Shown: one piece after another, positions 1 through 8,058 of the stretch
How positions within the stretch are numbered: position 1 is the first letter of the stretch
How the letters are laid out: every line of letters starts with the position of its first letter
Made by a program: the position numbers and the translations under genes
Assembly: GCA_023409615.1 (NCBI GenBank)
Contig: JAEYRF010000210.1
Location: forward strand, 1-29,389
Direction of reading: 5' to 3'
DNA from: Bacillota bacterium
GTDB taxonomy: Bacteria; Bacillota; Clostridia; Acetivibrionales; DTU013
Length of the DNA stretch: 29,389 nt
The notes under the pieces: model-generated
Told to the model about the DNA's origin: nothing
Databases searched by the model: none
The model's input: only the letters and a program-made list of their open reading frames with translations

Positions 1-51
1 TGCAGAAAAAATTTTTAGAGACCATTCTCATACAACATTCTTAAAAAGCAG

Positions 52-96
52 AAAAGAGGCGCAAACCTTGAAATTTCAACGTTTATCGCCTCTTTT
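52..96 (+). terminator. Intrinsic terminator at the left edge
   Basis: The 10-nt arm AAAAGAGGCG (52-61) is perfectly complementary to CGCCTCTTTT (87-96). The closing T-rich run on the plus strand and the A-rich run before the left arm make it usable in either direction. It probably ends a plus-strand gene lying left of the window. The 25-nt loop is long for a terminator. Confidence 0.6.
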
Positions 97-128
97 ATAT
101 TCTTCAACTGTCAAACTCGGGATTATAA

Positions 129-239
129 CATAAACTAACTAGATTGCTACTTGCTATACATGGCATTGGACCCAAGGCTGTTAGAATACTTAAAGAGTTG
201 CTGGTAAAGGAAGGACTATCCTATAAGGAAAAAATATAA
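129..239 (+). pseudogene. Remnant of a helix-hairpin-helix DNA-binding protein (C-terminal tail only)
   Basis: An open stretch of about 36 codons ends in TAA (237-239) and reads AIHGIGPKAVRILKELLV followed by KEGLSYKEKI. The GIGPKAVRILKE part has the look of a helix-hairpin-helix motif, and from memory similar strings end small HhH or RNAP-alpha-CTD-like DNA-binding proteins. There is no start codon or Shine-Dalgarno site, and a stop (126-128) lies just upstream, so only a C-terminal fragment remains. It sits directly after a terminator in otherwise non-coding DNA. The call rests on one short motif and may be chance. Confidence 0.35.
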
Positions 240-289
240 AGGAACTTCAATAGTTAAACTTGTTCTCTTTGAAACTGTTTTGCTTTATA

Positions 290-410
290 CATATTGACGT
301 CGCCCACCGGTCGCTCTGCTCCGGTACCGGGCTCCTACGCTTGCTATAAAATGGCCGTTCAGGCCATTTTACTTTACGCTCGCGCTCTCCCGAGTTCGAA
401 TCTCTTCTGA
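290..410. other. GC-rich non-coding block with a perfect 9-bp hairpin
   Basis: This block is clearly richer in G+C than the flanks and holds no convincing open reading frame. It contains overlapping ACCGGT and GGTACC palindromes around 306-330. It also has a perfect hairpin, AAAATGGCC (348-356), loop GTTCA, GGCCATTTT (362-370). Next to it, 392-405 (GAGTTCGAATCTCT) repeats the T-arm region of the neighbouring tRNA-Ser in inverted orientation. It may be a dispersed repeat or debris left beside the tRNA gene. I do not recognise it. Confidence 0.4.
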
Positions 411-417
411 TTTCAAC

Positions 418-459
418 AAAAAAACGACACCCGTAAATGTTATACGGATGTCGTTTTTG
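418..459 (-). terminator. Terminator of the tRNA-Ser gene
   Basis: Arms 425-435 and 443-453 pair over 11 positions with one mismatch, extended by four A-T pairs (421-424 with 454-457). On the minus strand the hairpin is followed by the T run complementary to A418-424. It lies immediately 3' of the tRNA-Ser on the same strand. Confidence 0.85.
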
Positions 460-550
460 TGGCGGAGAGAGAGAGATTCGAACTCTCGGAGCCTTTAACA
501 GCTCACACGATTTCCAGTCGTGCGCCTTAGACCAGCTCAGCCATCTCTCC
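460..550 (-). tRNA. tRNA-Ser (anticodon GGA)
   Basis: On the minus strand the 5' acceptor arm GGAGAGA pairs with the 3' TCTCTCC arm (464-470 on the plus strand). The D arm, an anticodon loop reading CTGGAAA with anticodon GGA, a long class II variable arm and a T loop TTCGAAT are all present. The long variable arm and 91-nt length fit tRNA-Ser. Discriminator G and the CCA end are encoded (460-463), as is usual in Firmicutes. It reads UCC and UCU codons. A strong terminator follows directly. Confidence 0.96.
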
Positions 551-641
551 GTATGACCGGGTCATTCAATATACGGCAATGTCTGTGCCGCTTCACTATT
601 TTACAATAGTTGAGGGTCGATGTCAATGAGAAATGGATTTG

Positions 642-650
642 TGGTATAAT
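642..650 (+). promoter_or_regulatory. Extended -10 promoter for the ABC importer operon
   Basis: TG-G-TATAAT (TATAAT at 645-650) is an extended -10 element with a perfect hexamer. The -35 region is poor (TGTCAA at 621-626, 18-nt spacing). It implies a leader of about 165 nt before the gene at 822, containing a small hairpin, CTTCAT-ctaa-ATGAAG (708-723). I see no THI/TPP box or other riboswitch signature in this leader. The rest of 552-641 holds nothing I recognise. Confidence 0.55.
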
Positions 651-821
651 GTGGATTCCAGACTCTCAGTTGACTCCAGGCAGGCACATCATTACGGCAT
701 ACTATTGCTTCATCTAAATGAAGTGATATCATAGACAAGCGATACATTGATGATGTAGAATAGTGTCTATATATGTAGAAAAATGACCATAAACGAGAAA
801 CTTATATTTAGGGGGAAGAAC

Positions 822-1814
822 ATGTTTAAAAGAATTATTGCTATTTTATTCATTGTCATTTTTGCACTTTCATCACTGGCAGGATGCGGTTTACCTGGCG
901 CCGGCGGTAAGGACGTGGAGTTTACCATTGCCCACGCTACCTGGATCGGGTATGCGCCTCTGTACATCGCACAGGAAAAAGGTTATTTTGAAAAGTATAA
1001 TGTTAATCCGACTTTGACTGTAATAGAGGACGAGTCACAGTACGCTGCGGCTCTGTTTTCAAATAGTATTCAGGGACTGGGAAACGTACTGGACAGAGAA
1101 GTAATTCATTATGCAAAGGGAACTCCTGAAACCTTCGTGTTTGCAATGGATGAATCCTCAGGCGGAGACGGAATCATAGCAAAGAAGGAAATCACAAGTA
1201 TCGAGAAGCTGAAAGGTGCGACTATCGGTCTGGACAAATCCTCCACTTCCTATTTCTTCTTTTTAACCGTGCTCGAAGAGTATGGAATTGATGAAGGTGA
1301 CGTAAACATACAGGAGATGAGTGCCGGAGATGCAGGTGCAGCTTTTGTTGCAGGCAAGCTTGATGCGGCTGTTTCCTGGGAGCCCTGGCTGACCAATGCA
1401 TCAGAGAGAGAAGGCGGGCATGTTCTTGTCAGCAGTAAGGATTTCCCCAACACAATCGTTGATGTGGTTACACTGAGGGAGGACTTTATAAAGAAGAATC
1501 CCGGCGTTGTTACCGGGCTTACTAAAGCATGGTTTGATGCTATTGATTTCTACAGGGAGAATCCGGATGAGGGTAACAAAATTATGGCTAAGGCGTTGGG
1601 CCTTGACGAGCAGGAGATTGCAGACATGGCAAGCGGCGTGTCTTTCTTTGGCAGAGAAGAGAACAAAACCTTCTTCGACCGGAATAATGAAAATAGTATC
1701 TATAAGCTTGCAGACAGAGCAAGCGGCTTCTGGAAGGATAAGGGGATCATTGAAGAAAATATCGATGCAAACAAGCTGATTACCGATAAATTTGTAAAAG
1801 AGGCTTCCAAATAA
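822..1814 (+). CDS. ABC transporter substrate-binding lipoprotein, NitT/TauT/THI5 type
   Basis: This is the extracellular, lipid-anchored solute receptor of an importer whose permease and ATPase follow directly. The start is ATG 822 behind TTAGGGGGAAG rather than the upstream in-frame ATG at 783. The 330-residue product begins with a type II signal peptide and lipobox LAGC (Cys22). The mature part opens with the family hallmark TWIGYAPLYIAQEKGYF and later has LKGATIGLD and AAVSWEPWL, typical of the SsuA/TauA/THI5-like (NMT1) superfamily. That superfamily binds nitrate, sulfonates, taurine or pyrimidine precursors. The sequence alone does not fix the substrate, and no sulfonate or thiamine enzyme is nearby. 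Confident of the class, not of the ligand. Confidence 0.9.
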   Translation: MFKRIIAILFIVIFALSSLAGCGLPGAGGKDVEFTIAHATWIGYAPLYIAQEKGYFEKYNVNPTLTVIEDESQYAAALFSNSIQGLGNVLDREVIHYAKGTPETFVFAMDESSGGDGIIAKKEITSIEKLKGATIGLDKSSTSYFFFLTVLEEYGIDEGDVNIQEMSAGDAGAAFVAGKLDAAVSWEPWLTNASEREGGHVLVSSKDFPNTIVDVVTLREDFIKKNPGVVTGLTKAWFDAIDFYRENPDEGNKIMAKALGLDEQEIADMASGVSFFGREENKTFFDRNNENSIYKLADRASGFWKDKGIIEENIDANKLITDKFVKEASK

Positions 1815-1815
1815 T

Positions 1816-2568
1816 ATGAATAAAAGGCTCTCTATTCTTTCGTTCCTGATTCTGATAGCTCTCTGGAGCATCCTTTCATACAGCGGGCTGATACAGAAGG
1901 TGTTTCTGCCTACGCCCGGTGCAGTGATTGGAGCATTTGCGGACATGTGCCGTGACAACATCCTGCTGAGCTACTCGTTGGTGAGTATATACCGCGTAAT
2001 GGTGGGCTGGGTGTTTGCCGTGATTGCAGCGGTTCCGCTGGGCTTGCTGATCGCGACATCGAAAAGGGCAGAGGCTCTTTTCGAGCCTGCTGTGGATTTC
2101 GCCCGATATTTACCGGTAGTTGCACTGGTACCGCTCACACTGCTTTACTTCGGCATTGGAGACCTTCAGAAATTCGTCATCATATTTCTGGGGACATTCT
2201 TTCAATTGGTGCTGATGGTGGCGGATGTGGTATCCTGTGTCCAAAAGGATCTGCTTCGGGCATCGTCAACGCTTGGTGCAAGCAAATGGCAAACCTACAG
2301 ATTGGTGCTGATACCTGCATCCCTTCCGGGGATCATGGACAGTCTCAGGATAACAGTAGGCTGGGCGTGGACCTATCTTGTGGTTGCAGAGCTGGTTGCG
2401 GCGAATTCGGGACTGGGATATATGGTACTGAAGGCACAGCGCTTTCTCGCTACAGATCAGATATTTGCAGGGCTGATCTTAATCGGGGTCATCGGTTTGG
2501 CAACCGACTACCTGTTCAAATGGCTGACCAGACTACTGGTGCCCTGGCGTGAAAAGGTAGGTGGCTGA
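1816..2568 (+). CDS. ABC transporter permease, SsuC/TauC type
   Basis: Inner-membrane permease of 250 residues with the usual number of hydrophobic segments for BPD_transp_1 permeases (first at about residues 6-24). The EAA-type loop that contacts the ATPase is visible as ASSTLGASKWQTYRLVLIPASLPGI in two parts around residues 150-175. It starts one base after the stop of the receptor gene, so translation is probably coupled. It overlaps the start region of the ATPase gene. The substrate is shared with the receptor and is unknown (nitrate, sulfonate, taurine or pyrimidine-like). Confidence 0.9.
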   Translation: MNKRLSILSFLILIALWSILSYSGLIQKVFLPTPGAVIGAFADMCRDNILLSYSLVSIYRVMVGWVFAVIAAVPLGLLIATSKRAEALFEPAVDFARYLPVVALVPLTLLYFGIGDLQKFVIIFLGTFFQLVLMVADVVSCVQKDLLRASSTLGASKWQTYRLVLIPASLPGIMDSLRITVGWAWTYLVVAELVAANSGLGYMVLKAQRFLATDQIFAGLILIGVIGLATDYLFKWLTRLLVPWREKVGG

Positions 2569-2569
2569 T

Positions 2570-3361
2570 ATGGAGAAACTGAGTTTGCTGAATGTTTGTA
2601 AAACCTTTGGTACCAGTGACATTGCGGCGCATGATGTTGATGCGCTGTGCAATATTGATTTGAGCATAGAAGAAAACGAATTTGCTGTCATCGTCGGGCC
2701 TAGCGGCTGTGGAAAATCAACACTTCTGAACATTGTCGCCGGGCTGGAGAAGGCAACATTTGGAAATGTATTTATCAATGGCAGTGAGGAAATCAAGGGG
2801 CCGGGCGCGGATAGGGGAATGGTGTTCCAAACCTATACGCTTTTTCCGTGGCTGACTGTGCAAAAGAACGTGGAATTCGGTCTTAGGATAAAAGGGATTC
2901 CGGCGTCTGAACGTATCGAAATTGCCCGGCACTATATTGAACTTGTCGGGTTGACCGGCTTTGAAAATATGCTGCCGAAGGTGCTGTCCGGCGGGATGAA
3001 ACAGCGTGTTGCCATTGCCCGTGCGCTGGCCAACAAGCCTGAGGTGCTGCTGATGGATGAGCCGTTTGGTGCGCTGGATGCGCAGACCAGAGTCGTGATG
3101 CAGGAACTGTTGACTTCTGTCTGGGAGAAGGAAAAAACTACTGTTTTATTCATTACCCATGACATTGATGAAGCGGTCATGCTTGCAAGCAATATTTATG
3201 TAATGTCCAGAAGACCCGGCACTATCAGGGCAAAGATAAACATAGATATACCTCATCCGAGAAATCATCAGGTGATGGTGCTGCCTGAGTATATCGCTGC
3301 GAAGAAAAATATTATGGAAATGCTATGGGAAGAAAGCAAAGCCGCAGCCGCACAAAAGTGA
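2570..3361 (+). CDS. ABC transporter ATP-binding protein, SsuB/TauB type
   Basis: This cytoplasmic ATPase powers the importer encoded just upstream. It shows Walker A GPSGCGKST, Q-loop region MVFQTYTLFPWLTV, signature LSGGMKQR, Walker B VLLMDEPFGALD and the H-loop THD. The FPWLTV string after the Q-loop is typical of the nitrate/sulfonate/taurine ATPases. Two starts are possible: GTG 2561, which overlaps the permease stop, or ATG 2570, which sits 5 nt after AGGTGG. I prefer ATG (263 residues); the GTG start gives 266. It is the last gene of the operon. Confidence 0.92.
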   Translation: MEKLSLLNVCKTFGTSDIAAHDVDALCNIDLSIEENEFAVIVGPSGCGKSTLLNIVAGLEKATFGNVFINGSEEIKGPGADRGMVFQTYTLFPWLTVQKNVEFGLRIKGIPASERIEIARHYIELVGLTGFENMLPKVLSGGMKQRVAIARALANKPEVLLMDEPFGALDAQTRVVMQELLTSVWEKEKTTVLFITHDIDEAVMLASNIYVMSRRPGTIRAKINIDIPHPRNHQVMVLPEYIAAKKNIMEMLWEESKAAAAQK

Positions 3362-3414
3362 GGTAATGCTTTTATTATTTAGCTCATCCGGATGAATAAA
3401 TAGATGTCCTGCAG

Positions 3415-3442
3415 TTGCCTTTTATGATAATATCATTATAGG
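3415..3442 (+). promoter_or_regulatory. Promoter with a 13-bp palindromic operator upstream of ogt-nfo
   Basis: TTGCCT (3415-3420) and TATAGG (3437-3442) lie 16 nt apart. The spacer holds a perfect 13-bp palindrome, ATGATA-A-TATCAT (3424-3436), placed where a repressor would block RNA polymerase. Downstream (3437-3500) there are imperfect AT-rich tandem copies of ACTTTATTTT-ATAGGAT. The palindrome resembles half of a Fur/PerR-type box, but the regulator is not known. Confidence 0.45.
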
Positions 3443-3522
3443 ATATTATTTTAGAGGGCACTTTATTTTTTATAGGATACTTTATTTTATAGGTTACTTT
3501 TCTGACCAAAGGAGATGATTTT

Positions 3523-4023
3523 GTGAGAAGAGTCTGTTTCTATGATACAAGCATCGGAAGGATCGGCATCGCAGAGAACGGAAGGGCGATCACAGACCTG
3601 TGGTTTGCCGGCAAGGCCGATTTAGGCAAAGTCATTCCGGACAAGGTCAATTTGCAGCAGGAAGAGGTGGGCGAGACTCCTCTGCTGAAAAAAGCGGCGG
3701 ACCAACTCACAGAATATCTCGACGGTACGCGCAGAGAGTTTGATCTTCCGCTGGCGATAGAGGGTACTGAGTTTCAGGCGTCTGTCTGGAAGGCGCTTCT
3801 GGCCATTCCATACGGTGAGACGCGAAGCTATGGTGATATCGCACAGTTCATCGGAAATTCTAAAGCTTGCCGTGCCGTAGGTATGGCGAACAATAGAAAC
3901 CGAATTGCGATTATAGTGCCCTGTCATCGCGTGATTGGAACTAATGGAAAGCTTGTTGGTTATGGCGGCGGCCTGGAGTTGAAGGAAAGACTGCTGGCCC
4001 TGGAAAAGCGAAAGAGAGGATGA
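3523..4023 (+). CDS. ogt: Methylated-DNA--[protein]-cysteine S-methyltransferase
   Basis: A suicide DNA-repair enzyme that moves the methyl group from O6-methylguanine (or O4-methylthymine) to its own cysteine. The active-site motif IVPCHRVIGTNGKLVGYGGG is complete, with acceptor Cys134. The preceding helix-turn-helix contains YGETRSYGDIA and the RAVGMANNRN segment that carries the arginine finger and asparagine hinge. The length (166 residues) is normal for a single-domain Ogt without an Ada regulatory domain. The start is GTG, set by AAAGGAGATG. It heads a repair cluster: nfo starts 4 nt after its stop. Confidence 0.95.
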   Translation: MRRVCFYDTSIGRIGIAENGRAITDLWFAGKADLGKVIPDKVNLQQEEVGETPLLKKAADQLTEYLDGTRREFDLPLAIEGTEFQASVWKALLAIPYGETRSYGDIAQFIGNSKACRAVGMANNRNRIAIIVPCHRVIGTNGKLVGYGGGLELKERLLALEKRKRG

Positions 4024-4027
4024 TTAT

Positions 4028-4861
4028 ATGTTTAATATAGGTTGTCATTTGTCTGCATCGAACGGATACCTGCATATGGGAAAGGAAGCTCTTGAAATCG
4101 GAGGCAATACCTTTCAGTTTTTCACTCGCAATCCGAGAGGCGGAAAGGCAAAGAACATTGACCCGCAGGACGTGGCGGATTTTTTAGTTCTGGCAAAGGA
4201 GAACAATTTTGCGACCATCATGGCACATGCTCCGTATACCTTGAACCCATGCTCAGCTGATCAGAGGGTAAAGGATTTCGCTTTTGAGGTGATGTCGGAT
4301 GATATGCTGCGAATGGAGTACACGCCCAACAGCTATTATAATTTCCACCCCGGAAGTCATGTAGGACAGGGTATTGAAGCGGGGATCGAGCTTATAACAT
4401 CATTGCTGAACAGAATCTTTACGCCGGGCCAGACTACGACGGTGCTCCTTGAAACGATGTCGGGCAAGGGCAGTGAGGTTGGGAGCAAATTTGAAGAGCT
4501 GCGCGAGATCATAGACAGGGTGGAGTTGAATGAGAAGCTGGGTGTCTGCCTTGATACATGCCATGTGCATGATGCCGGTTATGATGTTGTGAATGATTTG
4601 GACAGTGTGCTGACGAAATTTGATAATGTGATAGGCCTTGATCGGCTTAAGGCAATCCATCTCAATGACAGTAAAAATGTTTTTGAAAGCCACAAGGACC
4701 GTCATGAGAAGATAGGGCAGGGAGCTCTTGGTATAGACGCGCTGGCCCGGATCATCAATCATTCGGAACTTCGCCACCTGCCGTTTTATCTGGAAACACC
4801 TAATGAACTGGAGGGCTACGCTGCGGAGATCAAACTGCTGCGGGAGGCTTATAAGGAGTAA
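4028..4861 (+). CDS. nfo: Endonuclease IV (AP endonuclease)
   Basis: A class II apurinic/apyrimidinic endonuclease that cuts 5' of abasic sites in base-excision repair. It has a TIM-barrel fold with three zinc ions. Metal ligands are visible in order: HAPY (about residue 69), NFHPGSHVGQG, LLETMSGKG, CLDTCHVHDAGYD, HLNDSK, DRHEKIGQG and a C-terminal YLETPNE. All Nfo signature blocks are present. The length (277 residues) is typical. AGAGGATGA precedes the ATG. It is coupled to ogt, which supports a DNA alkylation and base-damage operon. Confidence 0.96.
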   Translation: MFNIGCHLSASNGYLHMGKEALEIGGNTFQFFTRNPRGGKAKNIDPQDVADFLVLAKENNFATIMAHAPYTLNPCSADQRVKDFAFEVMSDDMLRMEYTPNSYYNFHPGSHVGQGIEAGIELITSLLNRIFTPGQTTTVLLETMSGKGSEVGSKFEELREIIDRVELNEKLGVCLDTCHVHDAGYDVVNDLDSVLTKFDNVIGLDRLKAIHLNDSKNVFESHKDRHEKIGQGALGIDALARIINHSELRHLPFYLETPNELEGYAAEIKLLREAYKE

Positions 4862-4892
4862 ACAATCATTTGGTTTGGAGGACGATTTATAT

Positions 4893-6320
4893 ATGAGATG
4901 TATTTCGGACAGCAGGATACCGGCTGATTTAATACAGGCGCGAATTGCACTGGAATCGCTGGTTATATACAGGCAGCTTTCGCAGGATCAGCCAATGACG
5001 GAGCTGTATTTATTGTTGGAGCATCTCTGTCTGGAACGCCCTGACATCTTCCAATCGATTGGTTTGTATAGTTCTCTGTGTCACAAACTTATTAAGGCCG
5101 GAAGCGGCCTTAAATCAATTATTACAGAAAACATCATCCACGCTGATAACGCATTTTCCCGGGCTGCGGAGATCTATAGTGCCGAATGCCTGAAAGGGTC
5201 TATGGAAGCTGCTGTTAAAAGTGACCTGAAACAGCTGCAAACGATTGCCGATTTGAAGGCTGAGCAAATAAAGAAATGGATCACTGAATGCTGTGCGGTT
5301 GAGGGGTGGCAGGCGGAGGCGATATCGAGTCTTCCTGTATTTCCTGAAAGCTGCGTCACATACAATACTCCCGAAGAGACTGATTTCACAGAAACGTCAC
5401 CAACAGATACTGCTTTCACAGATGGACACCAAGGAGCGTATGAGCGCATTATGCAGAGTACATGCTGGGAAGACTGCACTGAAGAATTGGCGAAATACCA
5501 TCATCACTGGGGGAGCGGTGTTTTCTCACAACACAGAGCGTTTGTCTGGAGGAGAAAAGACAGGGATGGCTGCTATGGAGATGGATATTTTGATGGTGTA
5601 AAATCTCCTGACCCGATCACCTTCTCAAACTTGATTTCATATGAACTGGAGAGGGAAAGTGTTATTGAAAATACGCTGCGCTTTCTTAAGGGGTATCCGG
5701 CTAATAATATTCTGCTGTACGGGGATAGGGGAACCGGTAAATCCTCAACAGTCAAGGCGCTGGTGAATGAGTACTACAGCGAGGGGCTTCGCATCATTGA
5801 GGTGCCTAAGCAGCTTCTTACTGATTTTCCCGTCATTATTGGGCAGCTTGCAGGCAGAAACCTGAAGTTCATCATGTTTGTTGACGATCTGGCTTTTGAG
5901 GATAATGAAGAAAATTATACGGCGCTTAAAGCTGCACTGGAGGGCGGACTGGAAAGTAGACCGCAGAATGTGCTGATATACGCTACTTCCAACCGTAAAC
6001 ACCTGATAAAAGAGAAGTTCAGTGACAGGGCAGGGCTCGTTTCCGGCAATGCTGACGACGAGGTACGGGCTGCGGATACAATTCAGGAAAAGCTGTCCCT
6101 GTCGGATAGATTTGGCATGACTGTGGTGTTTTCCTCACCGAATCAGAAGAGGTATCTTGAAATTGTTGAGGGGATCATCAGAGACCGAGGGATACAGGTG
6201 GATACGGAAATGCTGCATCGTGAGGCGCTCAGATGGGAATTGCGCTATAACGGGCGTTCACCAAGGACAGCTAAGCAGTTTGCCGACTGGCTGGAGGGGC
6301 ACATCGCTGTTAGCATATGA
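4893..6320 (+). CDS. DUF815-family AAA+ ATPase
   Basis: A P-loop ATPase of the uncharacterised DUF815 family. Walker A is GDRGTGKSS (residues 277-285), the Walker B-like acidic stretch is FIMFVDDLAFE, and the sensor region YATSNRKHLIKEKFSDR follows. The N-terminal 250 residues are helical with no recognised domain; the C-terminal part carries the arginine-rich AAA lid (NGRSPRTAKQFADWLEGH). The start is ATG 4893 behind TTTGGAGGA; the frame is open further upstream into nfo but lacks a better site. It lies 31 nt after nfo, so it is probably co-transcribed with the repair genes, but its role is unknown. Confidence 0.85.
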   Translation: MRCISDSRIPADLIQARIALESLVIYRQLSQDQPMTELYLLLEHLCLERPDIFQSIGLYSSLCHKLIKAGSGLKSIITENIIHADNAFSRAAEIYSAECLKGSMEAAVKSDLKQLQTIADLKAEQIKKWITECCAVEGWQAEAISSLPVFPESCVTYNTPEETDFTETSPTDTAFTDGHQGAYERIMQSTCWEDCTEELAKYHHHWGSGVFSQHRAFVWRRKDRDGCYGDGYFDGVKSPDPITFSNLISYELERESVIENTLRFLKGYPANNILLYGDRGTGKSSTVKALVNEYYSEGLRIIEVPKQLLTDFPVIIGQLAGRNLKFIMFVDDLAFEDNEENYTALKAALEGGLESRPQNVLIYATSNRKHLIKEKFSDRAGLVSGNADDEVRAADTIQEKLSLSDRFGMTVVFSSPNQKRYLEIVEGIIRDRGIQVDTEMLHREALRWELRYNGRSPRTAKQFADWLEGHIAVSI

Positions 6321-6339
6321 ATACTCACAACTAGCCTCT

Positions 6340-6373
6340 GGAAGGACACGACTATCCCGTGAACTTTCCTTTT
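6340..6373 (+). terminator. Terminator between the repair operon and the convergent MATE gene
   Basis: GGAAGG (6340-6345) pairs with CTTTCC (6364-6369) and CACG (6347-6350) with CGTG (6358-6361), around a 7-nt loop. A TTTTC tract follows on the plus strand. It lies between two convergent genes and probably ends the ogt-nfo-DUF815 transcript. Confidence 0.5.
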
Positions 6374-6383
6374 CTATATCTAT

Positions 6384-7793
6384 TTATCCATTCGCAGGCA
6401 ATGGCTTGATTCTGGTCTTGTAGAAATGCTTCAGGAATATAACGGTAAGTAAAACAGCACCGATCTCTGCCAGCGGAAAAGCCCACCAGATTGCGTTGAG
6501 CCCGCCGAATCTAGACAGCAGGAAGGCCGCAGGCAACAAGATAACCAATTGCCGCGCTGTTGAGACAATCATACTTGGCACTCCGCTTCCCAATGCCATA
6601 AATACAGCGCTCGACACAATACAGAACCCTGCGAATACAAAACAGATGCTAATCGTCCTCAGCGCAGGTACACCTATGGCGATCATGTCTGCGGACGCAT
6701 TGAACAGCGAGAGCAATTGACTGGGAAATATCTGAAAAACCGCCGTCCCGACCAGCATAATCGTAATTGCGTATGTCATAGCCAACCGAATGGTTCGGAT
6801 GATCCTTTTTCTGTAACGCGCCCCGTAATTATAGGAAATTATCGGAATGACGCCGTTGTTCATACCGAAAATCGGCATGAAGACGAATCCCTGAAGCCTG
6901 AAATATACTCCGAATACTGCAGTAGCGGTGGAGGTAAAGGTCATTAGTATCTTGTTCAGGCCGAAGTTCATGATAGAGCCTATGGCAATCATAATAGCAG
7001 ATGGGATACCGACAGTATAAATCCGTTTGATAATCTCGAGATCCAGACGGAATCCTCTTATTTTGAATGTGATTTCCTTATTTATTGTTAAATTAAATAC
7101 GATAGCCAACAGCGTGGCAAGGATTTGGCCGATAACGGTTGCCAGTGCTGCGCCGGCCACCTCCATTCTGGGAAAACCAAAGTAGCCAAATATCATGATC
7201 GGATCTAAAATAATATTAACTACAGCGCCAAAAGCTTGTGCAATCATGGCAAAAAAGGTTTTGCCTGTAGACTGCAGCAGCCGCTCGAAGGTGATCTGTC
7301 CAAAAACGCCAAAAGAAAAAATGGTGCATATTCTGAGGTAATCGGTTCCATAACTGATGATTTCCTCAATATCTGTCTGGGCTTCAAAGAAGTATCGTAC
7401 AAAGAACAGGCCGAACAGTGCAAACAGGATAGAGCTCACAAGAATGAGGAATATACCATGGCTGGCCGACTTGTCCACCCTTTCTTTATTCTTTTCTCCA
7501 AGGCTTCTTGAAAGCAGTGCATTGATACCGACACCGGTGCCTGATCCAAGCGCTATCATAAGGTTTTGTATCGGGAAAGCCAGAGATACGGCTGTCAGAG
7601 CGTTTTCACCAAGCCGGGATACGAATATACTGTCCACAACATTGTAGAGTGCCTGAACAAGCATGGAAAGCATCATTGGGATTGACATGGAAATAAGAAG
7701 GCTGCTGATGTGCATTACACCCATCTTATTTTCTTTTAGAGCTGGTTGTATTTCAACTGCGGCTTCTTTTTCTGGTTCTAAGCGGTTAGCCAT
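6384..7793 (-). CDS. MATE-family efflux transporter
   Basis: An inner-membrane antiporter of the multidrug and toxic compound extrusion family (MatE, two repeats, about 12 transmembrane helices), which exports cationic drugs or metabolites using a sodium or proton gradient. The N-terminal segment SIPMMLSMLVQALYNVVDSIFVSRLGENALTAVSLAFPI is split across helices 1-2 and is characteristic; the second repeat starts near VGIPSAIMIAIGSIMNFGLN. The 469-residue length fits. The ATG follows GGAAGG with 8-nt spacing, behind its own promoter. The substrate cannot be inferred. No regulator gene is adjacent. Confidence 0.92.
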   Translation of the reverse strand: MANRLEPEKEAAVEIQPALKENKMGVMHISSLLISMSIPMMLSMLVQALYNVVDSIFVSRLGENALTAVSLAFPIQNLMIALGSGTGVGINALLSRSLGEKNKERVDKSASHGIFLILVSSILFALFGLFFVRYFFEAQTDIEEIISYGTDYLRICTIFSFGVFGQITFERLLQSTGKTFFAMIAQAFGAVVNIILDPIMIFGYFGFPRMEVAGAALATVIGQILATLLAIVFNLTINKEITFKIRGFRLDLEIIKRIYTVGIPSAIMIAIGSIMNFGLNKILMTFTSTATAVFGVYFRLQGFVFMPIFGMNNGVIPIISYNYGARYRKRIIRTIRLAMTYAITIMLVGTAVFQIFPSQLLSLFNASADMIAIGVPALRTISICFVFAGFCIVSSAVFMALGSGVPSMIVSTARQLVILLPAAFLLSRFGGLNAIWWAFPLAEIGAVLLTVIFLKHFYKTRIKPLPANG

Positions 7794-7884
7794 CTGTGTG
7801 TCCTTCCATATTGTAAATGCTGTGTTTTATTTAAACTGACTTATATTTATACTGCCTATATTTCTAACAGCAAAGCTGAGTACT

Positions 7885-7912
7885 ATTATAATGATAAACT
7901 GTCATTTTGCAA
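7885..7912 (-). promoter_or_regulatory. Promoter of the MATE gene
   Basis: On the minus strand, TTGCAA (plus 7907-7912) and TATAAT (plus 7885-7890) are separated by 16 nt. The leader to the ATG at 7793 is about 90 nt. Nothing else recognisable lies in this part of the intergenic region. Confidence 0.6.
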
Positions 7913-7978
7913 AGTGTTTTTATAATAACTGCGGTTCACTGACATCATTTTTTGTGATTTATTTTCGTCTATAAGAGA

Positions 7979-8007
7979 TTGTCAAAAGGGGGTAGATATG
8001 ATATTTT
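7979..8007 (+). promoter_or_regulatory. Possible promoter of the GH116 gene
   Basis: TTGTCA (7979-7984) and TATTTT (8002-8007) are 17 nt apart, 50 nt upstream of the start codon. The -10 match is only moderate. Confidence 0.35.
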
Positions 8008-8058
8008 GTAACAGTAGAGCACACATGTGGATTTGTTAAATCTTAAGGGGACTGTGCC

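Noticed and set aside
552..821. Leader of the ABC importer checked for a TPP (THI-box) or SAM riboswitch
   Set aside because: No conserved THI or SAM core sequence is present; only a 6-bp hairpin (708-723) was found.
1401..1961. 186-codon minus-strand open frame opposite the binding-protein gene
   Set aside because: It lies wholly antisense to a well-supported lipoprotein and the start of its permease, has no Shine-Dalgarno site and no family features.
6496..7647. Plus-strand open frames opposite the MATE gene
   Set aside because: Antisense shadows of a clear membrane transporter, without ribosome-binding sites.
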